Shown: positions 1 through 6,602 of the stretch, piece after piece | Layout of the letters: each line of letters opens with the position of its first letter | Numbering within the stretch: the stretch's first letter is position 1 | From: Treponema sp. | GTDB lineage: Bacteria > Spirochaetota > Spirochaetia > Treponematales > Breznakiellaceae | Length of the DNA: 8,117 bases | NCBI GenBank assembly: GCA_031273405.1 | Contig: JAISRW010000021.1 | Location: 1 to 8,117 of the forward strand | Reading direction: 5' to 3' | Program-made: the position numbers and the translations under genes | Notes under the pieces: generated by a model | Seen by the model: the letters and a program-made list of their open reading frames with translations, nothing else | Databases searched by the model: none | Told to the model about the DNA's origin: nothing

Positions 1-1
1 C

Positions 2-919
2 TGTGGGGATACCGATATAGGACGATTTTATTCCGGCTCTCGCCGCATCAGAACAACGGAATTCTTGCGTCGTGAAGGGGTACGGAAATTAGATCTGATA
101 GTCATTTCCCATTTACACAAGGATCATGTCGGCGGCCTATTACCGCTTTGCAATGAAATAGAGGTTCGTGAATTATGGTCTAACTGGGTGCCTCAATCCG
201 ATGATTTCATTGAAATGTTCCTGCCCCGAAATGGCAGTGGCGGCGCAAAGAATCTTGTCCTGGCATTACAGGAATTCCTTAAGGCCTTACATCGGTTGAA
301 CAAGTCAAATACCCGTATTGAAAATGTTTCACAATGGAAAAAGCAAACATACCGCGGGCTGGGGAAAAATATCCGGGTAACAGTTTCCGGTGCGGACCCT
401 TATCTCTATACTCTTCAAAACGATATTTTTAACAAGAATGTATCGTTTATGGAATTTGATAAATTCATTAATGATACCAGTCTCCGTTTGTATATAACGT
501 ACAAAGGATATACCGTACAATTACCCGGCGATGTCAGTGCGGCATATTGGGAGAGAGAATCTCCTGAAAAATGCAACATACTCAAGGTTCCCCACCACGG
601 TCATAAAGACTCGATTACAAAAACGCTTCTGGAATATCTGCGGCCCGATTATGCGGTGATTTCCGTCAGCAATGACAGGCAAGACCCCTGTCCTCATCCG
701 GAGATATTAAAACTGATAAACAACTATACCAACAAGGTTTATTTTACCGATGATGTGTCGTGTGCAAATCAAAAATTTATTAAACCAACAACCCAAGAAC
801 CTGTTTTGCAGGGGAGGCAAGCGGATGGGGTATGTACCCTTCGCAACGAATCAAAGCGCCTACTGCGGATCGGGAAGCCGGAGCACCCCGACAAAGGCCG
901 GAGTACTGTAAATCATTGA
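2..919 (+). CDS. ComEC-type metallo-beta-lactamase-fold protein, 5' partial
   Basis: The reading frame is open from the left edge, so the true start lies upstream; the ATG at 65 falls inside the domain and is not a credible start. Visible motifs are HLHKDH at 110-127 (the HxHxDH metal site, preceded by the usual LDLIVIS strand), PGD near 520-531 with the bridging Asp, PHHGH at 591-605, and a late VISVSNDRQDPCPHPE stretch resembling the C-terminal part of the hydrolase domain of ComEC/Rec2. No ComEC membrane segments follow, so this is a stand-alone soluble MBL protein, a likely metal-dependent hydrolase, perhaps a nuclease or phosphodiesterase. After YFTDD (near 740-755) the last 50 or so residues look unlike the family, are rich in charged residues, and overlap the convergent lipoprotein gene by 60 bases. 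The gene is visibly more AT-rich than its neighbours. Substrate unknown; the fold call is firm. Confidence 0.85.
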   Translation, partial: CGDTDIGRFYSGSRRIRTTEFLRREGVRKLDLIVISHLHKDHVGGLLPLCNEIEVRELWSNWVPQSDDFIEMFLPRNGSGGAKNLVLALQEFLKALHRLNKSNTRIENVSQWKKQTYRGLGKNIRVTVSGADPYLYTLQNDIFNKNVSFMEFDKFINDTSLRLYITYKGYTVQLPGDVSAAYWERESPEKCNILKVPHHGHKDSITKTLLEYLRPDYAVISVSNDRQDPCPHPEILKLINNYTNKVYFTDDVSCANQKFIKPTTQEPVLQGRQADGVCTLRNESKRLLRIGKPEHPDKGRSTVNH

Positions 920-1630
920 AAAGGTATTCGCGTCAAAACCAACGGCGACTATAAAGAAGGCGGCATAGGCATAGCGGGGGGTTCCCGCTTTATCCACTAC
1001 ATCAGCGTTGTTATTTGAATTGATGTATTCGGGCCTGTTCAATTCTTCGTAATTCATGAAGTAACGATTATTGAGGGGCATAGGGTTAAAACGGCCGTTG
1101 CCGGTAGACCGGTAAAGATAATAGGGCCCCGAACCGTTAACCGTCAAAAACGGCCAGGGCTGGGCCGGATTGACAGGATTCTGGGGGAATTCCAAAATCA
1201 TGGTGGTGGGTACTGAGGCCAAGATGCTGTCGATACTCCCGTTTGAAAGTTCCAGGGTATTATAATTTCTGCCTTGAAAAAGGGAGCCCATGGATGTATT
1301 CCCCACGGTGGTACTGTTGATATAGGAGGCGATGACCGAATAATCCTGGGCCAGGACGGGATTGATGGCGGAAAAATTACCCGGCAACGGGGAGCTTTCG
1401 ATTATATTGCTCACATAGATACGGTAGTAAACGGCAAAATTATAAAACGAATCGTTTCCGCTATTGGCGCCGTCAATATAAACAATGGCCCGGCTGTTTA
1501 ATTCCTGGGAAATGTTACCCTGGGATACGGGATAAAGATAGGGATAATCTTCAATGCCGCAGCCGGCGAGGAGAAAAGCGCAGATTGACAAAAACGCCGC
1601 GGAAAAAACGAGATATGCTGTTCTTTTCAT
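860..1630 (-). CDS. Secreted lipoprotein of unknown function
   Basis: Predicted 256-residue protein with a lipoprotein signal peptide: MKR start, hydrophobic stretch (residues 5-22) and lipobox LLAGC with the acylated Cys at 24. I chose the ATG at 1630 because the signal peptide begins there and an AAGGAG/GAAGG purine run lies upstream; an ATG 45 bases further out would put a charged 15-residue extension before the signal peptide and has no ribosome-binding site. The mature part is polar, rich in Asn, Ser and Tyr, with no transmembrane segment, repeat or catalytic motif I recognise. It follows the TPR gene on the same strand after 169 bases containing several stem-loops, so it may have its own promoter. 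Its last 20 codons overlap the convergent MBL reading frame, and the 3' end may have been changed by a junction there. No function can be assigned. Confidence 0.8.
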   Translation of the reverse strand: MKRTAYLVFSAAFLSICAFLLAGCGIEDYPYLYPVSQGNISQELNSRAIVYIDGANSGNDSFYNFAVYYRIYVSNIIESSPLPGNFSAINPVLAQDYSVIASYINSTTVGNTSMGSLFQGRNYNTLELSNGSIDSILASVPTTMILEFPQNPVNPAQPWPFLTVNGSGPYYLYRSTGNGRFNPMPLNNRYFMNYEELNRPEYINSNNNADVVDKAGTPRYAYAAFFIVAVGFDANTFSMIYSTPAFVGVLRLPDPQ

Positions 1631-1668
1631 AAGTCCCTGCCCTTCTCCTTCAGGGGATTTACACCCCC

Positions 1669-1699
1669 GGCTCAAAAAAATGACGTTTTATTTCGAGCC
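1669..1699 (-). other. Stem-loop in the leader of the lipoprotein gene
   Basis: GGCTC at 1669-1673 pairs with GAGCC at 1695-1699, and the stem continues through an A/T-rich section (A7 run at 1674-1680 against TTTTATTT at 1686-1693), with one G-U pair and one mismatch in leftward RNA. A smaller GGGG/CCCC pairing (about 1653-1668) lies between it and the ribosome-binding site. Neither arm is followed by a T run in either direction, so it is not a standard intrinsic terminator. It could be a leader structure or part of a promoter spacer; function is inferred only from position. Confidence 0.35.
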
Positions 1700-1709
1700 C
1701 CCCTAAGCC

Positions 1710-1780
1710 ATTATCGGCATAATCGGAAACTTTTTCCATCGAACCGGAGGTTCGCACTAACCGAGTTTTGGGAAAAGCTC
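1710..1780 (-). other. Cluster of short stem-loops after the TPR gene
   Basis: Four close small inverted repeats lie just beyond the TPR stop codon: ATTAT-CGGC-ATAAT (1710-1723), GGAAA-CTT-TTTCC (1725-1737), CGAACC-GGA-GGTTCG (1740-1754) and GAG-TTTT-GGG-AAAA-G-CTC with one bulge (1763-1780). They could end leftward transcription of the cmk-rpsA cluster or slow RNA decay. None is followed by a convincing U tract, so the terminator reading is weak. Stems this short also arise by chance; the closeness of four of them is what makes the region worth listing. Confidence 0.3.
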
Positions 1781-1799
1781 TCGTTACTCTCTTTTTCAC

Positions 1800-2495
1800 C
1801 TATTTCGTGAGGGCCAGTATCCGGCTTTGGGCCAGGTTTGCCCATAAAGCGTCGTCCGGCCATCTGCCGGTCAATGTCCGGTAGGTTTCCAGGGCTTCGT
1901 CTCTCTTGCCCTGGATTTCCAGGATTCTTCCCACCGCGAATTGGGCCCTGGCAGCCTCGGGAAAACGGTCGCCGAACCCCAGGGCCTGCTTGTAAAGCTC
2001 CATAGCCCTGTCATTGCCGCCCTGATTTTCGGCGGAAGCGGCGGCATTGCAAAGAGCTATGGGCGCAAAGTACGATTTGCCGGCGGCGGCCGCGGCGCTT
2101 ACCCAGGCGTTTTCCGCTTTCGCCCAGTTTTTGCGATCCCCCTGGATGCCGGCGCTTATGGCATAGGCCATGACCCGGGCATGGCCGGAACTGGTTCCTT
2201 CAAAGGCTTTCAACTCCGCCTCCAAAGCGGAGATTTCTTCCTGCCTTTCGGCCGCTTCGGGCTCCTCGCTGTTGGTATCAACCCTGAGGGCTTCATAGCG
2301 CCGCTGAAATTCTTCCGCTCTGCTTAAGTCCCGGGATTGCAATCTATCGTTTACGGTAACAAACACCGCAAAGCCGATTAGGATTACCACACTCGCCGCA
2401 AGGCCGATTAAAAGCCCTTTGCGGTTTTTTTGGATAAAATTATTAATCACCCCGCCAATGTTCAGTTTTTCGGTTTTTTCAGCTTCCGCTGCCAT
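1800..2495 (-). CDS. Membrane-anchored TPR-like protein
   Basis: Predicted 231-residue protein: a short cytoplasmic N-terminus ending in KNRK (residues 23-26), one transmembrane helix at about 28-48, a Glu/Arg-rich probable coiled coil at about 52-98, then helical TPR-like repeats at roughly 105-215. The clearest repeat is the ILEIQGKRDEALETYRTL segment (191-208). The positive charges before the helix predict that the repeats face the periplasm. This layout resembles YfgM-type anchored TPR proteins, which work as adaptors at the membrane; that comparison is by architecture only. The start is set by AAGGAG eight bases upstream, which lies inside the last codons of the sigma-54 activator gene, so the two genes are almost certainly in one transcript. 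Stop codon TAG. No enzymatic motif is seen. Confidence 0.85.
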   Translation of the reverse strand: MAAEAEKTEKLNIGGVINNFIQKNRKGLLIGLAASVVILIGFAVFVTVNDRLQSRDLSRAEEFQRRYEALRVDTNSEEPEAAERQEEISALEAELKAFEGTSSGHARVMAYAISAGIQGDRKNWAKAENAWVSAAAAAGKSYFAPIALCNAAASAENQGGNDRAMELYKQALGFGDRFPEAARAQFAVGRILEIQGKRDEALETYRTLTGRWPDDALWANLAQSRILALTK

Positions 2496-2500
2496 ATAGT

Positions 2501-4021
2501 TTACTCCTTAGGATTATTGTTGATATTCAGTTCTTTTATTAGCCTGGACAAATAGGTTCTTTGTATATCCAGGATCTTGGCGGTCTCGGTTTGGTTCCAC
2601 CTGTTTTCCTCCAGAACTTTCCGGATAAAACGGCTCTTAAAAATATTAATTGCGGCCTTGAGGTTCCGGCTCCTGTCTTCCTGCCCCGAAGCCGGCCCGT
2701 CCGCGGTCTTTATAAAAAGATCCTCCTCCCGAATCAAATTGTTTTTCCCGATAACGCAGGCCCGCTGGATGCAGTTCTCCAGTTCCCTGATGTTTCCCGG
2801 CCAGGAATAGGAAAGCATTATTTCCATGGCTTTTCCTGAAAATCCGCCAAACTGCTTGTTTGTCTCCTTGGTATACTTCTTGAGAAAGAAATCGGCCAAT
2901 TCGGGAATATCTTCCGGCCTCTGCCTTAGGGGGGGGATATAGAGGGGGAGCACATTGAGGCGGTAATAAAGATCGCTTCTGAATTCGCCTTTCTCTACCG
3001 CCTTCTCTATATCCCTGTTGGTGGCCGCCAGGATGCGCACGTCCACGGTAATCGAAGTATCGGAGCCTACTTTTTCAAAGGTTTTTTCCTGAATCACCCT
3101 GAGCAGTTTTGCCTGGAGGGCCAGGGGAAGATCCCCGATCTCGTCCAGGAAGATAGTGCCCCCGTCGGCAAGCTCGAAGCGTCCCTGCCGGCCGGCGACG
3201 GCGCTGGTAAAGGCCCCCTTTATGTGGCCGAAAAGTTCGCTTTCCAAAAGCCCTTCGGGCAGGGCGGCGCAGTTAACCCGGACAAAAGGCTTCCTGTTCC
3301 GGGGGCTGCGTATGTGGATCTGCTCGGCAAAGAGCTCCTTCCCTACCCCACTTTCTCCCAGGATCAGCACCGACGAATCGGTTTTGGCTATACGGTCAAT
3401 GATCTCAAGCTTTTCCAGAATCACAGGGCTTTTCGCGATCATGGTATGATAGCCTTGATCGATTTCAAGCCGATGGTGAAGAAGCCGTATTTCGTTCCGC
3501 GCTTTTTCAATGCTCCGGGCATTGACAACGGCTATGCCCGCCAGGTTGGCAAAAATCTCAAGCCACTCAAGGTCTTCCTGGGTAAAGAGTTTCCCGTCTT
3601 TTTTGTTTATGACTTCGATGACCCCGATACATTCATCCTTCACCCTCATGGGGACCGCAAGCATGGTTTTGGAAGTATAACGTATCTCTTCGGGTATGCT
3701 TTTCAGATGCCGGCTGTCGTTTTCCGCGTCATTGACAATGACGGATTTGTTGTGGAGGACAACCCAGCCGGCAATCCCCTCCCCCACCTTTACGGTATAA
3801 TTCTTGACCGCCGCCCCCGCCGCTCCCAAGGCAACCTCAAAATAAAGCTTCCCGGTCTCTTTGTTCATCAGGAGGAGGCTTGAGGCGTCCCCCTGGCAAA
3901 GGATCGTGGCGGAATTGATAATCTGGGTTAAAAGATCTTTGACATCCGAATAATTGGAATTAATGAGAGCATTAATTTCAATAAGGGTGTTAAATTTCCC
4001 GGGGTCAATCTTTGACAGCAT
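2501..4021 (-). CDS. GAF-domain sigma-54-dependent transcriptional activator
   Basis: 506 residues: N-terminal GAF sensor domain (about 22-168), AAA+ sigma-54 interaction domain (about 193-425), and C-terminal Fis-type helix-turn-helix (about 465-500, core NQTETAKILDIQRTYLSRL). Walker A is GESGVGKE (222-229), Walker B GTIFLDE (288-294), sensor I Asn335 in AATNRD, arginine-finger region FRSDLYYR (347-354), and WPGNIREL at 407-414. The sigma-54 contact loop, normally GAFTGA, reads GAFTSA (269-274). There is no receiver domain, so activity is probably set by a small ligand or redox signal at the GAF domain, as in FhlA/NifA-like activators; the ligand cannot be read from sequence. The protein should use ATP to remodel RpoN holoenzyme at distant promoters. 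The ATG at 4021 has only a weak ribosome-binding site and lies 12 bases after the cmk-rpsA stop, in the same frame, suggesting re-initiation. Confidence 0.93.
   Translation of the reverse strand: MLSKIDPGKFNTLIEINALINSNYSDVKDLLTQIINSATILCQGDASSLLLMNKETGKLYFEVALGAAGAAVKNYTVKVGEGIAGWVVLHNKSVIVNDAENDSRHLKSIPEEIRYTSKTMLAVPMRVKDECIGVIEVINKKDGKLFTQEDLEWLEIFANLAGIAVVNARSIEKARNEIRLLHHRLEIDQGYHTMIAKSPVILEKLEIIDRIAKTDSSVLILGESGVGKELFAEQIHIRSPRNRKPFVRVNCAALPEGLLESELFGHIKGAFTSAVAGRQGRFELADGGTIFLDEIGDLPLALQAKLLRVIQEKTFEKVGSDTSITVDVRILAATNRDIEKAVEKGEFRSDLYYRLNVLPLYIPPLRQRPEDIPELADFFLKKYTKETNKQFGGFSGKAMEIMLSYSWPGNIRELENCIQRACVIGKNNLIREEDLFIKTADGPASGQEDRSRNLKAAINIFKSRFIRKVLEENRWNQTETAKILDIQRTYLSRLIKELNINNNPKE
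2504..2509 (-). promoter_or_regulatory. Ribosome-binding site of the TPR gene inside the upstream gene
   Basis: On the minus strand AAGGAG is followed by eight bases and then the ATG at 2495. The same six bases are the Lys-Glu codons (AAG GAG) just before the TAA stop of the sigma-54 activator gene. Ribosomes finishing the activator therefore clear or occupy this site, which is the usual arrangement for translational coupling. Confidence 0.85.
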
Positions 4022-4033
4022 ACCTAAAGAAGT

Positions 4034-6547
4034 CTACTCCGATGCGCCGTTACCGGCGCCGTCTTCTTTCGGGTTTTTGGATTTGAGGAAATCCCCGAGA
4101 GTATAGGTTGAATCATCCGATTCTTCCCCCGACATATAACGGGAAATTTCTTCCTGTTGCACCTTTTTCTGGTAGTCCCGTATAGAAAAGGCGACCTTTT
4201 GTTTTTCCGGCTGAATTTCCAGCACCACCGCCTTAATCCTGTCCCCGACCTTGTATTTCTTGAGGGCCTCGTCGGGGTTCTCGTCCCGGTTTTCCGGCAG
4301 ATTGGATTTGTGGATGAGCCCTTCTATGCCGCCGGGAAGGCGGACGAAGATGCCGAAATCGGTGATCGAGGAGATTTCCCCTTCCACGAGGCTGCCGCTC
4401 TTGTAGGCGGAGGCAAAACTCAGCCAAGGGTCTTCCGAAAGCTGCTTGACCCCCAGCCTGATACTCCGGCTCTCCTTGTCCACCGAAACGACCATGACCT
4501 CAATCTCCTGACCTGTCTGGAACTCGCTGCCGGGATGCTTAACCTTCTTGGTCCACGAAATATCGTCGGCGTGCAGGAAGCCGTCAATGCCTTCTTCCAG
4601 TTCGATGAAGGCGCCGGCGTTGGTGATCTTCACCACCTTCCGGGTGAGCCTGAGACCCGGCGGGTACTTTTCGTCAATCCCGGTCCAGGGATTGGCGGTC
4701 ACCTGCTTGAGCCCCAGGGACACCCTCCCCGCCTGGAGATCGTAGCCCAGGATCATGCATTCCACCTGGTCGCCGATGTTTATGACGTCTTCGGGCCTCT
4801 GGATTTTCTTTACCCAGGAAAATTCGGAAATATGCGCAAGACCCTCAACACCTTCCTCCAACTCGATAAAAGCCCCGAAGTCGGTAAGCTTGGTAACCTT
4901 TCCGTTGACGATGTCGTTGACATGGTATTTATCCTCAAAATGAACCCAGGGATCGTCGGTAAAATGCTTAAGGGAAAGGTTTATACGCTTTTCAACCGGA
5001 TCAACCCGCACAACTTTGAGGCGGATTTCCTGCCCCTTCTTTACAAAATCTTTGGGCCTTGTTACGTGGCCCCAGCTCATATCGTTGATATGGAGAAGCC
5101 CGTCAAAGCCCCCGAGGTCGATAAAGGCCCCGAAGGAGGTAAAGCTCTTAACCGTACCGGTGACATCGGCCCCGATGGGGGTACCGGCAAAGAAATCGTT
5201 CCGTTTCCGCTCGATTTCTTCTTCCAGCCACTTCCGGCGGTTGACCACGATGTTAACCTTGCCGTCGGAATAAAGCCGCTCCACATAAAAAACCGCCTTG
5301 ACGCCCAGAAGTTTTTCAGGCTTATCCACCTTTTGAGCGTCCGACTGGCTGATGGGAAGAAAGGCGTTAACATCGGCCCCGAGGTGTACGTCGAAACCGC
5401 CTTTGACCAGCTTTTCAATGGTTCCTTCCACCGGGGTATGATCCTGAAAAGCCTGGCGCAGATTTTTCCAGAAGATCTTTACATCCGCTTTTTGCTTTGA
5501 GACAATGACTTCGCCGTGTTTGTTCTCTTTGGTGACAAGAATGACCGCGACCGGGTCTCCTTCTTTGGGGGTTTCGGCAAATTCTTCAAGCGGAATTTTC
5601 CCTTCCGATTTGTAACCGATATTGACGAACACCTGATCCTGAGTTACCTGGATCACGTATCCCTCCACCAGCTGGCCCTCTTCCAGTTGTTCAAGATTCT
5701 TTAGGTACTCTTCTTGTAACTGGGTTTGAATGTTGTCGCCGGCATTGGAGGTTTTGCGCCTTTCCTGCCCCTCAATTTGACTGTTATCCTCGATTTGACC
5801 GTTGTCCCCAATTTGACTGTTGTCTTCAATCGGATCGTTCGCGAATGCATTGTCCGCTCCCACTTCCTTCTGCGCCATGCTATGTCCTTCCATATGTCCT
5901 TCTAACTGTACTTTCTTTACTAATTTGGCATAAACTTCTTCTACAGTCAAGTCCGAAGTGTCTAAATAGCCTACTCCCGGGGCTATCTTCAGGCTGCCTT
6001 CGATTTTGTTTTTATCAATCTCGTCCCTTTTAAGAATCGTTTCGCGGATCTCTTCCAAGCTGAGCCTGGATACTCCCTGATCGTGCCGCCGCCCGGCCCT
6101 GGCATCGACAGAAGCGTCAAGGTAGAAGCGGTATTCCGCGTCCGGGAATACTACGGTAGTCATATCCCTCCCCTCCACCACCGCGTTGCAGCCCGCCGCG
6201 ATTTTCCGGATCAGATCGTTTACCACGTGCCTGATCGGCACTACGGCCGACAGGGGGGCGGTAAAACGGTCGATTTCGTCGGTATGGAGGAGATGGTCCA
6301 CCTCTTCCCCCTCCAGACAGACCCGGCCGGCCCGGTACTCGATCCCGGCGTTCCTGGCATATTCCGCGGCGCTTTCGGGATCCTGGGGATCGATTCCTTT
6401 GCGGAGACACCCCAAGCAGATCGCCCGGTAAAGGTTTCCGGAATTGATATAGGTGAATGGAGTTCCCTCCGCTTCCAGCCTTTGAGCCAGAAGCCGGGCA
6501 ATGGTACTTTTCCCGGACCCCGCGGGTCCGTCAATGGCTATAACCAC
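4034..6547 (-). CDS. cmk-rpsA: Cytidylate kinase-ribosomal protein S1 fusion
   Basis: 837 residues in one frame. Residues 1-214 are cytidylate kinase (CMP/dCMP + ATP to CDP/dCDP): P-loop GPAGSGKST (7-15), NSGNLYRA (35-42, matching the usual D-[TS]-G-x-x-Y-R-A), GRDMTTVVFPDA (126-137), and the lid and closing segments KRDEIDKNK and YLDTSDLTVEEV. Residues 215-285 are an acidic linker containing hexapeptide repeats. Six S1 RNA-binding domains follow at about 290-352, 371-437, 458-527, 545-614, 630-702 and 718-790, the number in E. coli S1, with a typical TLGDFLK tail. S1 helps mRNA bind the 30S subunit. The same fusion is annotated in T. pallidum. The start is GTG at 6547, giving the standard N-terminus (M)VIAIDGPAG; no good Shine-Dalgarno precedes it. 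First gene of a leftward cluster. An internal ATG at 5878 has a good ribosome-binding site and could yield S1 alone. Confidence 0.96.
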   Translation of the reverse strand: MVIAIDGPAGSGKSTIARLLAQRLEAEGTPFTYINSGNLYRAICLGCLRKGIDPQDPESAAEYARNAGIEYRAGRVCLEGEEVDHLLHTDEIDRFTAPLSAVVPIRHVVNDLIRKIAAGCNAVVEGRDMTTVVFPDAEYRFYLDASVDARAGRRHDQGVSRLSLEEIRETILKRDEIDKNKIEGSLKIAPGVGYLDTSDLTVEEVYAKLVKKVQLEGHMEGHSMAQKEVGADNAFANDPIEDNSQIGDNGQIEDNSQIEGQERRKTSNAGDNIQTQLQEEYLKNLEQLEEGQLVEGYVIQVTQDQVFVNIGYKSEGKIPLEEFAETPKEGDPVAVILVTKENKHGEVIVSKQKADVKIFWKNLRQAFQDHTPVEGTIEKLVKGGFDVHLGADVNAFLPISQSDAQKVDKPEKLLGVKAVFYVERLYSDGKVNIVVNRRKWLEEEIERKRNDFFAGTPIGADVTGTVKSFTSFGAFIDLGGFDGLLHINDMSWGHVTRPKDFVKKGQEIRLKVVRVDPVEKRINLSLKHFTDDPWVHFEDKYHVNDIVNGKVTKLTDFGAFIELEEGVEGLAHISEFSWVKKIQRPEDVINIGDQVECMILGYDLQAGRVSLGLKQVTANPWTGIDEKYPPGLRLTRKVVKITNAGAFIELEEGIDGFLHADDISWTKKVKHPGSEFQTGQEIEVMVVSVDKESRSIRLGVKQLSEDPWLSFASAYKSGSLVEGEISSITDFGIFVRLPGGIEGLIHKSNLPENRDENPDEALKKYKVGDRIKAVVLEIQPEKQKVAFSIRDYQKKVQQEEISRYMSGEESDDSTYTLGDFLKSKNPKEDGAGNGASE
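5773..5826 (-). repeat. 18-base tandem repeat in the fusion linker
   Basis: Three 18-base units lie head to tail at 5773-5790, 5791-5808 and 5809-5826, differing by a few bases each, with a decayed partial fourth unit starting at 5827. They encode the linker peptide IEDNSQ-IGDNGQ-IEDNSQ followed by IEGQ. Because the unit is a multiple of three, gain or loss of copies changes linker length without breaking the frame, so copy number may vary between strains. Confidence 0.85.
5876..5902 (-). promoter_or_regulatory. Candidate internal translation start for free S1
   Basis: On the minus strand GAAGGACATATG is followed directly by GAAGGACATAGC and then ATG. The ATG at 5878 (Met224 of the fusion) has GAAGGA six bases upstream, a better ribosome-binding site than that of the main GTG start; the ATG at 5893 (Met219) has the same motif only three bases upstream. 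Both fall just after the kinase domain, and initiation at 5878 would give a 614-residue protein carrying all six S1 domains. The motif also encodes the harmless linker peptide EGHMEGHS, so use as a start is inference. Confidence 0.45.
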
Positions 6548-6582
6548 ATCATATTCATACCAAAAAAAAACATTTTGGACAA
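6547..6582 (-). promoter_or_regulatory. Possible promoter giving a leaderless cmk-rpsA transcript
   Basis: On the minus strand TTGTCC (6577-6582) is separated by 17 bases, including a T9 run, from TATGAA (6554-6559). Six bases later comes the G of the GTG start at 6547, which would be the predicted first transcribed base. This fits the lack of a Shine-Dalgarno before the GTG. Both hexamers are imperfect and the T run alone makes partial matches likely; a longer transcript starting further upstream is equally possible. Confidence 0.3.
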
Positions 6583-6602
6583 GCCGTAAAGACGGGGGAA
6601 AG

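Noticed and set aside
800..812. Hairpin CCTG-TTTTG-CAGG as a terminator of the leftward lipoprotein gene
   Set aside because: Only four base pairs and no solid T run after it; it also lies within the MBL reading frame.
1631..1675. Upstream ATG that would extend the lipoprotein by 15 residues
   Set aside because: The extension is charged, precedes a complete signal peptide and has no ribosome-binding site; the start at 1630 fits much better.
3224..3883. 219-codon plus-strand frame opposite the sigma-54 activator
   Set aside because: It is antisense to an intact activator with all catalytic motifs and shows no protein-like features of its own.
4157..5500. Long open frame (447 codons) on the plus strand opposite cmk-rpsA
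   Set aside because: It lies entirely antisense to well-matched S1 domains, has no recognisable domain or ribosome-binding site, and is explained by the codon bias of the real gene.
5773..5837. Tandem repeats as a possible CRISPR array
   Set aside because: Units are 18 bases, contiguous with no spacers, and encode an in-frame peptide repeat.
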